A stretch of 64,000 nt of DNA from Aestuariimicrobium ganziense (GCF_015352975.1 NZ_JACYIZ010000005.1:62001-126000); one strand, 5' to 3'. Positions 40,560 through 54,910 are shown, numbered from the stretch's first letter. Notes: generated by a model from the sequence alone, not told the origin. A program made the numbers and translations.

Positions 40560-41861
40560 TCAGACGGTGACTTGCGCTTCCTCGGGGTGCTCGATCACCA
40601 CCGGGGGCCAACTGGCCTGCAGGTGCAGCCGGATGCCGTCGTGCAGGATCACGTAGAGGCTGACCGCCACGAAGGCGATGAAGGTGGCGACCGAGCCGAT
40701 GGTGAGGATCGCCCGCGGCCCCCAGATCTCGCCGATCCAGCCCATGATCGGTGCACCGATCGGCGTGCCCCCCATGTTCACCGCCATGTAGACCGCCATC
40801 ACCCGGCCCCGGTACAGCGGGTCGGCGGCGAGTTGCACGGTGGCGTTGCAGCTGGTCATCACCGTCAGGGCGCAGATCCCGACGCCGACCAGGCTGGCCC
40901 CGAACCACCCGAAGGAGGGGCTGACCGCTCCGAGCGCGTTGAAGAACGCGAACCCGCACAGCGCGGCGAGCAACACCCGCAGGCGCGGGCGGGCCCGGCG
41001 CGCGGCGAACACCGAGCCGCCCAGCGTGCCGATCGCCATCAGGGTGCCCAACAGCCCGAACTCGGTGGCGCCCTTGCCGAACGCCTCGGTCGCCATCAGG
41101 GCGTTGGTGAGCTGGAAGTTCATGCCGAAGGTCGACATGGTGAAGATCACCACCAGCATCAGGGTGATCGTCGGGCTCTTGCGCACGTAGGCGAACCCGT
41201 CACGAATCGCCCGTTCGGCCCTGGCCTTGGGCATCGGCGTCAGTTCGGCGGCCCGCATGATGATCAGCGCCGTGATCGTCGCCAAGAAGCTGATCGCGTT
41301 GATCAACAGGGCAGGCGCCACGCCCACCGCAGCGATCAGGAGGCCGGCCACAGCGGGGCCGATCAGCCGCGCGCCGTTGAACTGCGCCGAGTTGAGCCCG
41401 ATCGCGTTCGAGAGCAGACCCAGCGGCACCATCTCGGAGACGAAGGCCTGCCGGGTCGGGATCTCGAAGGCGGCACAGACACCGGTGGCGAAGGCCAGCG
41501 CGAACGCGTGCCACAGCTGGATCGCCCCGGAGGCGACCAGCAGGTAGAGCACCAGGGCCACCAACCCGAGCCCGGTCTGGGCGACGATCAGCAGCTTGCG
41601 CTTGTCGAACCGGTCGGCCAGCGCCCCGGCGATCGGGGTGAGCAGCGGGATCGGCAGGAACTGCAGCGCCGTGGCGATGCCGAGCGCGCTCGCCGAGCCC
41701 GGCGTGAGTTCGGTCAGGATCAGCCAGTCCTGGGCGATCCGGGCCATCCAGCCGCCGATGTTGCTGATCAGCGCGCTGATCCAGAACAGTCGGTAGTTGT
41801 GGATGGCGAAGGACGCGAACGTCGACACCCGAGTCGGGTTGCGGGTGCTCGCCGTCGACAC
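40560..41861 (-). CDS. MFS exporter, EntS/MFS_3-like
   Basis: The protein has 433 residues and about 12 transmembrane segments. Motif A appears as GALADRFDKRKLL (about 79-91), and NIGGWMARIAQDWL near 34 is typical of the MFS_3 group that includes the enterobactin exporter EntS. The GTG start is preceded by AGGAGG. Upstream is a clear -35/-10 promoter overlapped by GGTAA/TTACC repeats and a TAGGCTAA core, so expression is probably regulated. Export of a siderophore or drug is inference from family and site; the substrate is unknown. Confidence 0.78.
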   Translation of the reverse strand: MSTASTRNPTRVSTFASFAIHNYRLFWISALISNIGGWMARIAQDWLILTELTPGSASALGIATALQFLPIPLLTPIAGALADRFDKRKLLIVAQTGLGLVALVLYLLVASGAIQLWHAFALAFATGVCAAFEIPTRQAFVSEMVPLGLLSNAIGLNSAQFNGARLIGPAVAGLLIAAVGVAPALLINAISFLATITALIIMRAAELTPMPKARAERAIRDGFAYVRKSPTITLMLVVIFTMSTFGMNFQLTNALMATEAFGKGATEFGLLGTLMAIGTLGGSVFAARRARPRLRVLLAALCGFAFFNALGAVSPSFGWFGASLVGVGICALTVMTSCNATVQLAADPLYRGRVMAVYMAVNMGGTPIGAPIMGWIGEIWGPRAILTIGSVATFIAFVAVSLYVILHDGIRLHLQASWPPVVIEHPEEAQVTV

Positions 41862-41883
41862 AGGCCCTCCTGGTGCTTAACAG

Positions 41884-41904
41884 AGGTAAAGATTACCGTT
41901 ACCT
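41884..41904 (-). promoter_or_regulatory. Putative operator overlapping the exporter -10
   Basis: AGGTAA (41884-41889) and TTACCT (41899-41904) are inverted repeats with a third TTACC (41893-41897) between. The adjoining TAGGCTAA (41903-41910) matches the core of DtxR/IdeR iron boxes. Confidence 0.4.
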
Positions 41905-41918
41905 AGGCTAAGTACCAA
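41890..41918 (-). promoter_or_regulatory. Promoter of the MFS exporter (-35 TTGGTA, -10 TAATCT)
   Basis: On the minus strand TTGGTA (41913-41918) and TAATCT (41890-41895) are separated by 17 nt. This is the best sigma-70-type promoter seen in the window. Confidence 0.6.
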
Positions 41919-41935
41919 TCAGGTGTCCGACAACC

Positions 41936-41952
41936 GGGACGAGGCTCGTCCC
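41936..41952 (-). terminator. Palindromic terminator after rarD
   Basis: GGGACGAG (41936-41943) and CTCGTCCC (41945-41952) are perfectly complementary around one base. The hairpin lies just beyond the rarD stop. Confidence 0.5.
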
Positions 41953-41956
41953 ACCC

Positions 41957-42856
41957 TCACCGGGGTACCCGACGCTGTCGCCGGACCATGCCGACCAGGT
42001 AGACCACGCACCCGGACCAGACCACCACCATGCCGATCCACCAGACCAGGCTGACGCCTTGGTCGAACAGCAGCCAGCCGATCAGGAACTGCCCGGTCGG
42101 CCCGATGTACTGCAGCACGCCCAGGGTGCCCAACGGCAGCCCCTTGGCCGCCAGTGCGAAGAAGAACAGTGGTAGCGCGGTCAGTGCCCCACTGACCAGG
42201 AACAGCCCGGTCAGGCCCCAGTCCGTGCCGAACCTGCCCTCGCCGCGCGCCGCCAACCAGCCCAGCCAGGCCAGGCTGGGCACCAGCAGCAGCAGCGACT
42301 CCAGGAACAGCGTCTGCAGCGCCGGCACCGAGGTCTTCTTCTTCACCATGCCGTAGAGCCCGAAGCTGCCGGCCAGCACCAACGAGATCCAGACCGTGCG
42401 CCAACTCTGCGCCGAGATCACCACCACACCGACGAAGGCCAGCAGCGCGCCGATTCGTCCGAACCGGTCGAGCCGCTCACCGAACACCAGCCAGCCCAGC
42501 ACCAGGTTCACCAGCGGGTTGATGAAGTAGCCCAGCGAACTCTCCACGGTGTGGTTCGAGGTCACCGCGTAGATGAACATCCCCCAGTTGACCGCGATCA
42601 GGGCTGCCGCGGCCATCATCTGCAGGCCGTGCGCGGCCAGAGTGGGGCGCACCCAGGCGAAACTGCCTCGTCCCACCGCCAGCGCGACAGCGACCGCCAC
42701 CAGCGACCAGACGATCCGGTGGGCCAAGGTCTCGACCGCGCCGGCGTCGGCGAGCAGCACCCAGAACAGCGGGAACAGCCCCCACATGGCGTAGGCCGCC
42801 ACGCCCGAGAGCAGGGCATCACGGGGCAGCGCCGAGTCAGCCGGCGGCGTGGTCAC
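41957..42856 (-). CDS. rarD: EamA-family transporter RarD
   Basis: This 299-residue protein has ten hydrophobic segments in two EamA halves. The N-terminal SGVAAYAMWGLFPLFW (about 18-33) and the mid-loop VNWGMFIYAVTSNHTVESSLGYFINPL are RarD signatures. RarD is a predicted drug/metabolite transporter with no proven substrate. It starts at a GTG, 19 nt after the nifJ stop, so it may be transcribed with nifJ, but a functional link is not known. Confidence 0.85.
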   Translation of the reverse strand: MTTPPADSALPRDALLSGVAAYAMWGLFPLFWVLLADAGAVETLAHRIVWSLVAVAVALAVGRGSFAWVRPTLAAHGLQMMAAAALIAVNWGMFIYAVTSNHTVESSLGYFINPLVNLVLGWLVFGERLDRFGRIGALLAFVGVVVISAQSWRTVWISLVLAGSFGLYGMVKKKTSVPALQTLFLESLLLLVPSLAWLGWLAARGEGRFGTDWGLTGLFLVSGALTALPLFFFALAAKGLPLGTLGVLQYIGPTGQFLIGWLLFDQGVSLVWWIGMVVVWSGCVVYLVGMVRRQRRVPR

Positions 42857-42875
42857 CTACCGAATCCGCTCGCAC

Positions 42876-46664
<3,789 letters not shown>

Positions 46665-46734
46665 CTTGGTGCTCCGGTCGTCTCAGTGCTGGTGCGAGTT
46701 GATCAGTGTTGGGGGTGATCAGTGGCTCGAGTGA

Positions 46735-48360
46735 TCAGTGCTCGGGAATCATCTCGATGGCGTGGACGGGGCACTGCTCGTAGCAGGAGGCACACCCCGT
46801 GCACTTCTCGTAGTCGTAGCGGTAGCGCAGGCCCTTGCCCAGCTTGATCACCGCGTCCTCGGGGCAGGCCCCGACACAGCCGTCGCACTCCATGCAGTTG
46901 CCGCAGCTGAGGCAACGGCCCGCCTCGAAGTGGGCGGTGGTCGCGTCGAAGGTGGTGACGATCTCTTCGAAGCCGCTGCGCTCGTCGGGATGGAGTTCGG
47001 CCTCCTGCCGGCGGGCGTGGTCACCGAAGTACCACAGGTTGAGCATGTCAAGGTCGGCGATCGGGGGCTTGATCCTCGAGTACGGCGGCTGCTGGTTGAG
47101 CCAGGCGTCGATGTTGCGTGCGGCCTTCTTGCCATGGCCGACGCCGATGGTCACGGTGCGCTCCGAGGGCACCGCGTCGCCACCGGCGAAGATGCCGGGC
47201 ACGTCGGTCATCAGGGTGGTCGGGTCGACCTGCACCACGTCGTTGTCGAAGCTCATGCCGGGGATCTGCTTGAGGAAGTTCGAGTCGGCCTCCTGCCCCA
47301 GGGCGAGGATGACGGTGTCGGCCTCGAGCTTCTCGAAGCGACCGGTGCCGACAGCTCGTCCGTTCTCGTCGAGTTCCATGATCTCGACGGTGAGTGCGGA
47401 CTCGTCCATCTCCTGGATCGTGCGCAGCCAGTTCATCTGGACGCCCTCGGCCTCGGCCTGGGCGCGCTCCTGCTCGTGGGCGGGCATCTGTTCCATGGTG
47501 CGCCGGTAGACCACGATCGACTCGTCGGCACCGAGCCGGCGGGCGACCCGGGCGGCGTCCATGGCGGTGTTGCCGCCGCCGTAGACGGCGACGCGTCGTC
47601 CGATGACGGGACGCTCGCCGCTGGCGACACCACGCAGGAAGGTGACCGCGTCGACGATCTTGGACGCGTCCTGTGAGGGGATGTCGACCCGCTTGGACAG
47701 GTGCGCCCCGATGGCGACGAAGACGGCGTCGAACTTGCCCTCACGCTGCTCGGCGAGCAGGTCCTTGACGCCATGGTTCTGGGTGATGGTGACGCCGAGG
47801 TCGACGATGCGCTGGATCTCGGCGTCGACGACCTGACGGGGCAGCCGGTACTCGGGGATGCCGTAGCGCATCATGCCGCCGGGCTGTTCGGCCGAGTCGC
47901 GGATCTCGACGGTGTGACCCAGGCGGGCCAGGTGGTAGGCCGCACTCAGGCCCGAGGGTCCGGCGCCGACGATCAGGATGCGCCGGCCCGAGCTCTGCCG
48001 GGGCTTGTCGAACTGCCAGCCCTTCTCGAGCGCGAGGTCGCCCAGGTAGCGCTCGACGCCGTGGATCGAGATCGCCGAGTCGAGCCCGGAACGGTTGCAG
48101 CCGGTCTCGCACGGGTGGTAGCAGACCCGCCCGTGGATGGCAGGGAAGGGGTTGTCGGCGGTGAGCTGGCGCCAGGCCGCCTCCTCTTCGTTGTGCTTGA
48201 TCAGGCGCAGCCACTCCTGGATGTTCTCCCCAGCTGGGCAGGCCGCGTTGCAGGGAGGCAACAGGTCGACGTAGATCGGCATCCGCGACCGGACCGGGCC
48301 GACGCGTCCGCCGCCCTGCGCCAGGTCGGGCAGATGGGTGATGTCTCGCTGGTCGGTCAT
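46735..48360 (-). CDS. GltD-like FAD/NAD(P) oxidoreductase with C-terminal 2[4Fe-4S] ferredoxin domain
   Basis: The protein has 541 residues. The N-terminal Fe-S helical domain (PCNAACPAGENIQEWL, about 36-51) resembles glutamate synthase small subunit and NfnB. The FAD loop is VGAGPSGLSAAYHLARLG (about 130-147) and the NAD(P) loop YGGGNTAMDAARVA (about 265). A ferredoxin tail follows with CLSCGNCMECDGCVGACP and CTGCASCYEQCP (about 485-535). No glutamate synthase large subunit is nearby. The position directly before nifJ suggests electron transfer between NAD(P)H and ferredoxin, inferred from context. The ATG is at 48360. Confidence 0.85.
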   Translation of the reverse strand: MTDQRDITHLPDLAQGGGRVGPVRSRMPIYVDLLPPCNAACPAGENIQEWLRLIKHNEEEAAWRQLTADNPFPAIHGRVCYHPCETGCNRSGLDSAISIHGVERYLGDLALEKGWQFDKPRQSSGRRILIVGAGPSGLSAAYHLARLGHTVEIRDSAEQPGGMMRYGIPEYRLPRQVVDAEIQRIVDLGVTITQNHGVKDLLAEQREGKFDAVFVAIGAHLSKRVDIPSQDASKIVDAVTFLRGVASGERPVIGRRVAVYGGGNTAMDAARVARRLGADESIVVYRRTMEQMPAHEQERAQAEAEGVQMNWLRTIQEMDESALTVEIMELDENGRAVGTGRFEKLEADTVILALGQEADSNFLKQIPGMSFDNDVVQVDPTTLMTDVPGIFAGGDAVPSERTVTIGVGHGKKAARNIDAWLNQQPPYSRIKPPIADLDMLNLWYFGDHARRQEAELHPDERSGFEEIVTTFDATTAHFEAGRCLSCGNCMECDGCVGACPEDAVIKLGKGLRYRYDYEKCTGCASCYEQCPVHAIEMIPEH

Positions 48361-48455
48361 TGTCGCTCTTTCGTCGTTGATCGAGGGGCCGCTCGTGTGG
48401 ATGACGCTACTCCAATCGATCAACCATCTTGTGGGCGGGGTCAGACGATGGTGGG

Positions 48456-49550
48456 ATGACAGTCATGCCCAGCCGCGCCCCCGCCCGTGCCCGTGGCTGG
48501 CAACGTCTCACGTGGTGGTTCGCCGCGGCTTGGCTGCCGTTCCTGGCCTTCCCGCTCACCCACGTCTTCCAGGCCGACCACCACCGCGAGTGGCGCTACC
48601 TGGCCGGTGTGACGATCCTGGGCTTCGCTGCGCTGTACCTGTGGGGCTTTCGCACCTACAACCTGTGGTTGCCCATCTCGACCGACCACTGGCCCCGGAT
48701 CTGGGTGCTGGTCGGGCTGGCGGTGCTGTCGGCGGTGTCGGTGCAGGTGCTGGGCAACCACGCGATGGGGCTGTTGCCGTTCGTGGTGGCCTGGGCATCG
48801 TTCGCCATGTCATCGGTCTGGCGCTGGACGGTGGGCGTGAGCTGCCTGCTCGCCCTCGCCCTGGCCGGACGAGGCGACGAGTTCGACGACACCTTGTGGC
48901 TGCTGGTCATCGCGCTGGCGCTGATGCTGACCGGCTACCTCACCTCGCACCTGCTGGCCAGGACCCGCCAGATGGGTGAGGTGGAGCGGGCGCACCTGGT
49001 GATCGCCGAACGCGACCGGATGGCGCGCGACGTGCACGACGTGGTCGGGCACTCACTCACCGTGGTCGGGCTGAAGGTGCAGTTGGCCGAGCGGTTGGTC
49101 GAGCGTGACCCCGCCCGGGCACGGCGTGAGCTCACCGAGGCCAGCGACGCGATCAAGGAGGCGCTCGCCGGGATCAGGCTCAGCGTCGAGGGCGTGCACT
49201 CGTCCACCTTCCCGACCGTGGTGCACGGGGCCGTGTCGAGCCTGCGTGATGCGGGTCTGGTGGTCGACCTCGTCGGCGATCCCGCGTCGGTGACCTCGAA
49301 GGTCAGCATCCCGCTGCGGTGGGTGGTGCAGGAGTTGACCACGAACGTGCTCCGTCACAGTCACGCACGACGGGTGGTGGTCGAGGTGGACGACGAACAC
49401 TTCGCCATCGAGGATGATGGAGTCGGGACGAGGGGCGTCGGTGAGGGCCGGGGCCTGCAGGGGGTGCGTGAACGCTTGAGCGCTGCTGGTGCCGAGCTGA
49501 ACGTGACGACCCCTGACCATGGCGGTACCCGGATGGAGGTGACGTGGTGA
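48456..49550 (+). CDS. Sensor histidine kinase, NarL/DesK type
   Basis: The protein has 364 residues. Four or five transmembrane segments lie between about 20 and 165 with almost no extracytoplasmic domain. A HisKA_3 domain with the phospho-acceptor H194 (RDVHDVVGHSL) and an HATPase domain (ELTTNVLRHSHA, EDDGVG, GLQGVRERL) follow. The layout resembles DesK membrane-fluidity sensors, though many unrelated actinobacterial sensors share it. The response-regulator start overlaps its stop (GTGA). The ATG at 48456 is chosen over the GTG-type starts upstream because the hydrophobic region begins about 20 residues later. Confidence 0.85.
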   Translation: MTVMPSRAPARARGWQRLTWWFAAAWLPFLAFPLTHVFQADHHREWRYLAGVTILGFAALYLWGFRTYNLWLPISTDHWPRIWVLVGLAVLSAVSVQVLGNHAMGLLPFVVAWASFAMSSVWRWTVGVSCLLALALAGRGDEFDDTLWLLVIALALMLTGYLTSHLLARTRQMGEVERAHLVIAERDRMARDVHDVVGHSLTVVGLKVQLAERLVERDPARARRELTEASDAIKEALAGIRLSVEGVHSSTFPTVVHGAVSSLRDAGLVVDLVGDPASVTSKVSIPLRWVVQELTTNVLRHSHARRVVVEVDDEHFAIEDDGVGTRGVGEGRGLQGVRERLSAAGAELNVTTPDHGGTRMEVTW

Positions 49551-50152
49551 TCAGGCTTCTGCTGGCCGATGACCAGGCCATGGTGCGCGGTGCCCTGGGG
49601 GCACTGCTGGAACTGGAGTCCGACATGGAGGTGGTGGCCGAGGTCGGCACCGGCACCGAGGTGCTCAGCGCAGCCCGCGAGCACCAGCCCGACGTCTGCC
49701 TGGTCGACATCCAGATGCCCGGGATGGACGGCATCCAGGTGGCGGCCCAGATGAAGCGTGCTCTGCCCAAGGTGGCGGTGCTGATCGTCACCACCTTCAA
49801 TCGTCCCGGCTACCTGCGCCAGGCACTGGACGCCGGCGCCATGGGCTTCGTGGTCAAGGACTCACCGGCCTCGGAGTTGGCGCGGGCAGTACGCGAGGTG
49901 CACGAGGGACGACGGGTGATCGACCCGACCCTGGCCCAGGAGTACATGTTGAGTGGGCCCAACCCGCTGACCGCGCGCGAGCAGCAGGTGCTCAAGATGG
50001 CCGCCGCCGGTGAACAGGTGAGCAAGATCGCCCAGCAGGTGTTCCTGTCACCGGGCACCGTGCGCAACCTGTTGAGCTCGGCGATCCAGAAGACCCACAC
50101 CTCGAACCGGATCGAGGCCGCCAACCGCGCCAGCGAGATGGGTTGGATCTAG
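49547..50152 (+). CDS. NarL/DesR-family response regulator
   Basis: The protein has 201 residues. The receiver domain has acidic pair D8-D9 and phospho-acceptor D54 (LVDIQMPGMDG), a Thr/Lys pair further on (VTTF...VVKD), and a C-terminal LuxR-type helix-turn-helix (LTAREQQVLKMAA...VFLSPGTVRNLL). GTG 49547 has GGAGG 7 nt upstream and overlaps the kinase stop, so it is preferred over GTG 49544. It is the partner of the kinase; its regulon is unknown. No target operon is evident next to the pair. Confidence 0.88.
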   Translation: MIRLLLADDQAMVRGALGALLELESDMEVVAEVGTGTEVLSAAREHQPDVCLVDIQMPGMDGIQVAAQMKRALPKVAVLIVTTFNRPGYLRQALDAGAMGFVVKDSPASELARAVREVHEGRRVIDPTLAQEYMLSGPNPLTAREQQVLKMAAAGEQVSKIAQQVFLSPGTVRNLLSSAIQKTHTSNRIEAANRASEMGWI

Positions 50153-50160
50153 AGGGGTGT

Positions 50161-50203
50161 AGGAGCTCCTCCCCACCGGGCTGGTGCAAGGGGGTCCTCC
50201 CCC
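50161..50203. terminator. Hairpins between convergent response regulator and PLD-like genes
   Basis: The palindrome AGGAGCTCCT (50161-50170) and a G5/C5 hairpin (50190-50194 with 50199-50203, 4-nt loop) lie in a 55-nt gap between convergent genes. Confidence 0.4.
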
Positions 50204-50207
50204 GCAA

Positions 50208-50726
50208 CTATGAAATCGGGTCGGGGCAGACGTCTCGTCTGCCACAGCCCTGGCAGTGCTCCCCCATCCAGAAGGTGTCGAACTCTCGCTCGAGCATGGC
50301 GACGAACTCCGGCTCGCGTCCAACCGCACCGAGCTCGAGGTTGCGGCGACCCTCACCCTTGGCCCCGATGCCCGCGCCGGTGAAGTTCGCCGACCCGGTG
50401 TAGCCGAGTTCGCCGTCGACGATCACCATCTTCCAGTGGCTGCGGGGACAGATCTGCAGCTCCAACCCGCCGGCGACCAGGTCGGGTGAGGCGTCGAAGG
50501 TCTCCCGGAACGGCCTCGACGGCAGTTCGGCATGGATGATCCGCAACTGCACGCCGTCGGCGGCCATCGCGGCGAACTCCTCCAGGATCGGCCGGTAGCG
50601 CCGGCCTCGTCCCGGCACGTGCAGGTCCTTGAGGTTGGCGGTGGCGATCCAGACCGACCTGCGGGCACGCAACACACCTTCGGTGATCACGGCCCGGTAC
50701 AGGTCGCGTCCGGTCAACCACTCCAC
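50208..50726 (-). CDS. Single-HKD phospholipase D-like protein with C-terminal Cys cluster
   Basis: The 172-residue protein has one HxKxxxxD motif, HWKMVIVDG (about 97-105), followed by YTGSANFTGAG, as in the PLD/Nuc superfamily. Single-motif members work as homodimers. The last ~16 residues, EHCQGCGRRDVC, form a CxxC-x4-C pattern that could bind zinc, which is unusual for a minimal PLD fold. There is no signal peptide, so a cytosolic nuclease or phosphodiesterase is more likely than a lipase; the substrate is unknown. A GTG start lies 28 nt after the transketolase stop. Confidence 0.7.
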   Translation of the reverse strand: MEWLTGRDLYRAVITEGVLRARRSVWIATANLKDLHVPGRGRRYRPILEEFAAMAADGVQLRIIHAELPSRPFRETFDASPDLVAGGLELQICPRSHWKMVIVDGELGYTGSANFTGAGIGAKGEGRRNLELGAVGREPEFVAMLEREFDTFWMGEHCQGCGRRDVCPDPIS

Positions 50727-50754
50727 GGCTTCGGGCCCCGGTTGTCGGGGTCGA

Positions 50755-52809
<2,055 letters not shown>

Positions 52810-52915
52810 GTGGTTGATCCTCTCGTCGTCTCGCCTGCGAGCCTAGCCGGGCTGGCTGACGTGCATGCGGGGCTGCCAACTGTTGTCGCCCTGTTGGGGG
52901 GTGGAGCGCTGCTGG

Positions 52916-52961
52916 TTTGTGGCGTGAATGTCGCCGTCAGTGACGACTTTCGCGCCACAAA
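52916..52961. repeat. Imperfect 46-nt palindrome upstream of transketolase
   Basis: Arms TTTGTGGCG (52916-52924) and CGCCACAAA (52953-52961) are perfect. The stem then continues to the centre with two mismatches and several G-U pairs. It shares the GTGGC(A/G)(C/T)GAA core with the inverted repeat at 342-421. It may terminate the gene cluster that ends at 52985, although that cluster reads toward it. Confidence 0.5.
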
Positions 52962-52984
52962 TGCGTGGGGGAGGCGGACAGGTG

Positions 52985-53770
52985 TCAGTCGAGCAGGGCG
53001 TCGATACGGTCGAGGACGAGGTCTGGCCGGGCGTCGGCCGGCAGGGCGTCGACCTCGTCGCGGGTCGAGTCACCGGTCAGGACGAGCGCCGACGCCAGTC
53101 CGCCGGCCTTGGCCATGGCGATGTCGGTGGCCAGCCGGTCACCCACCATGACCGCCCGGCCGGGAGCGACGTCGAGCCCGCGCAGCGCCGCCTCGAGCAT
53201 CACCGGGTCGGGCTTGCCGAGGTTCTGGCTGCACGGCACCTGGGTGCAGGCCTCGATCGCAGCGGTGATGGCCGCACAGTCGGGCTCGCCTCGTCCCCCC
53301 GGGAACGGGCAGTAGCGATCGGGGTTGGTCTGCACGAGGATGCCGCGGCGGTGGAACCACAGGGTGTCGAAGGCAACCTGCAGCTTGCGGTAGTCGAAGC
53401 CGCGGTCGTAGCTGGCGATCACCACGTCGACCCGGGACGCGTCGTCGCTGACCTCGAAGCCAGCAGCGGTCAGGGCGTCGACCAGCGGCTGCTCGGCGAT
53501 CGGGAACACCACAGCCTGCGGGTGGTGCTCACGCAACCAGTCAACGGTGGTGACCACGGTGTTGACCACCTCGGCCAGGTCGACCTCGATGCCGAGGCGG
53601 CCCAGCTTGTCGACGTACTGCCGGGGGCTGCGGGTGGGGTTGTTCGACACGAACCGGACCGGAGTGCCGCGACGCCTGAGTTCGGCGATGGTCTCCGCGG
53701 ACCCCGGCAACAGATCATCGCCGAGGTAGATCGTCCCGTCGAGGTCGAAGACGTAGGCGTCGTGGGTCAT
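52985..53770 (-). CDS. HAD-superfamily phosphatase, NagD-like (class IIA)
   Basis: The protein has 261 residues. Motif I is VFDLDGTIYLG (about 8-18), followed closely by VSNNPTRSP, the NagD-type motif II. A C2 cap with NPDRYCPF lies in between, and NLGKPDPVM plus MVGDRLATD close the active site. It is probably a sugar-phosphate or 4-nitrophenylphosphate-type phosphatase. ATG 53770 is chosen over GTG 53776. It starts next to the NUDIX stop and is the last gene of the lut operon, so it may act as a house-cleaning phosphatase there; that is inference. Confidence 0.82.
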   Translation of the reverse strand: MTHDAYVFDLDGTIYLGDDLLPGSAETIAELRRRGTPVRFVSNNPTRSPRQYVDKLGRLGIEVDLAEVVNTVVTTVDWLREHHPQAVVFPIAEQPLVDALTAAGFEVSDDASRVDVVIASYDRGFDYRKLQVAFDTLWFHRRGILVQTNPDRYCPFPGGRGEPDCAAITAAIEACTQVPCSQNLGKPDPVMLEAALRGLDVAPGRAVMVGDRLATDIAMAKAGGLASALVLTGDSTRDEVDALPADARPDLVLDRIDALLD

Positions 53771-53772
53771 GG

Positions 53773-54255
53773 TCACCGTCCCAACTCAGCCACGGTGCCG
53801 TCGGCCAGCGCGGCCAGCGCGGCGCGTACCCGGGCGGCGTTGGCGGGTGTGCAGTGCTGGTCGAGGTCGTCGGGGTGGACGAACACCACACCACTGAGTT
53901 CGTCCTCGGGCCAGCCGATGGCCGAGATCTGTTCGTCGGTGAGCACTCCCCCGTCGTAACCCAGGATCATCGCGCCGTGGTCGTCGTCCTGGTCGGGCTT
54001 GACCTCGTCGATCACCAGCAGCCGGCCAACCGGCAGGTCGAGCCCCAGTTCCTCGACCACCTCGCGGGCCGTGGCCTCGGCCGGGGACTCACCGGTCTCG
54101 ACAGTGCCCCCGGGCAGGATCTTGTTCGGCTTGTAGGTGGGCACCACCAGGCAGACCCGACCCTGGCCGTCGCGCAGCAGCAGGCCGGCCGCGAGCCGCC
54201 TCCTGGGCAGGGTCAACAGGAACTCGCGCCGCGGCAACTGGGCGTCGTCGGTCAC
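53773..54255 (-). CDS. NUDIX hydrolase
   Basis: The protein has 160 residues. The NUDIX box GGTVETGESPAEATAREVVEEL (about 49-70) matches GX5EX7REUXEEXGU fully. A YKPNKILP stretch precedes it. The substrate (a nucleoside diphosphate derivative) is unknown. The GTG start at 54255 lies 1 nt after the lutC stop, and its stop abuts the HAD phosphatase start, so it belongs to the lutABC transcription unit. Its part in lactate use is not known. Confidence 0.82.
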   Translation of the reverse strand: MTDDAQLPRREFLLTLPRRRLAAGLLLRDGQGRVCLVVPTYKPNKILPGGTVETGESPAEATAREVVEELGLDLPVGRLLVIDEVKPDQDDDHGAMILGYDGGVLTDEQISAIGWPEDELSGVVFVHPDDLDQHCTPANAARVRAALAALADGTVAELGR

Positions 54256-54256
54256 G

Positions 54257-54910
54257 TCAACCCACCAGCAGGACGACCAGCGTGCGCGGCCCGTGCACGC
54301 CCTCGACCCGGTTGAGTTCGATGTCGCTGGTGGCCGACGGCCCGCTGATCCAGGTGAGCGGACGATGGCTGGCCACCGAGATGCCCAACAGGCCGACCGC
54401 CTCACCGACATCAGAGACCACGTCACCCTCACGCACCACGCACAGGTGCAGGTCGGGCACCAGGCTGAGCGCGCGTCGACCCTGGTCGGGGGCGTGGTCG
54501 AGGACGATCGTTCCGGTCTCGGCGATCGAGACCCGGCTGGCGGTGACCACGGCGTCGATCCGGTTGAGTTCGTCGTGGGGAAGCGGCTGGCGCCTCTGCT
54601 CGACCACCACGTCGGCCGCGGCACCGGCGGCATCGCGCCAGGCCTCGGGCAGCCCGGCAGGTACGACCACCGCGGTGGCACCGTGGCGTTGCAGCACGGC
54701 GGTGATCTGCCCGGGCAGGGCCGCCTCGTCGGCGCGCACCACCTCGGCTCGGTAGTCCTCGACGCGCTGGACGAACCGGGCGATCACGTCGTCCATCGGC
54801 AGTGGCTGTCCGTAGTTCCAGTCGAGGACGACGTCACGCGCCGGGTCGGGCTCGCCGACGTCGGCGAGCGCGCCGCGGATGCGGCCAAGGATCTCGTCGC
54901 GCGCGCTCAT
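54257..54910 (-). CDS. lutC: LutC, L-lactate utilization subunit
   Basis: The 217-residue LUD-domain protein carries the conserved SIAETGTIVLDHAPDQGRR segment (about 129-147) and ends in VEGVHGPRTLVVLLV, the family tail. It is part of the LutABC complex, which oxidises L-lactate to pyruvate with electrons passing through Fe-S centres. The stop of lutB overlaps its start (ATGA). A stand-alone LUD protein is the only alternative, and the operon makes that unlikely. Confidence 0.9.
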   Translation of the reverse strand: MSARDEILGRIRGALADVGEPDPARDVVLDWNYGQPLPMDDVIARFVQRVEDYRAEVVRADEAALPGQITAVLQRHGATAVVVPAGLPEAWRDAAGAAADVVVEQRRQPLPHDELNRIDAVVTASRVSIAETGTIVLDHAPDQGRRALSLVPDLHLCVVREGDVVSDVGEAVGLLGISVASHRPLTWISGPSATSDIELNRVEGVHGPRTLVVLLVG

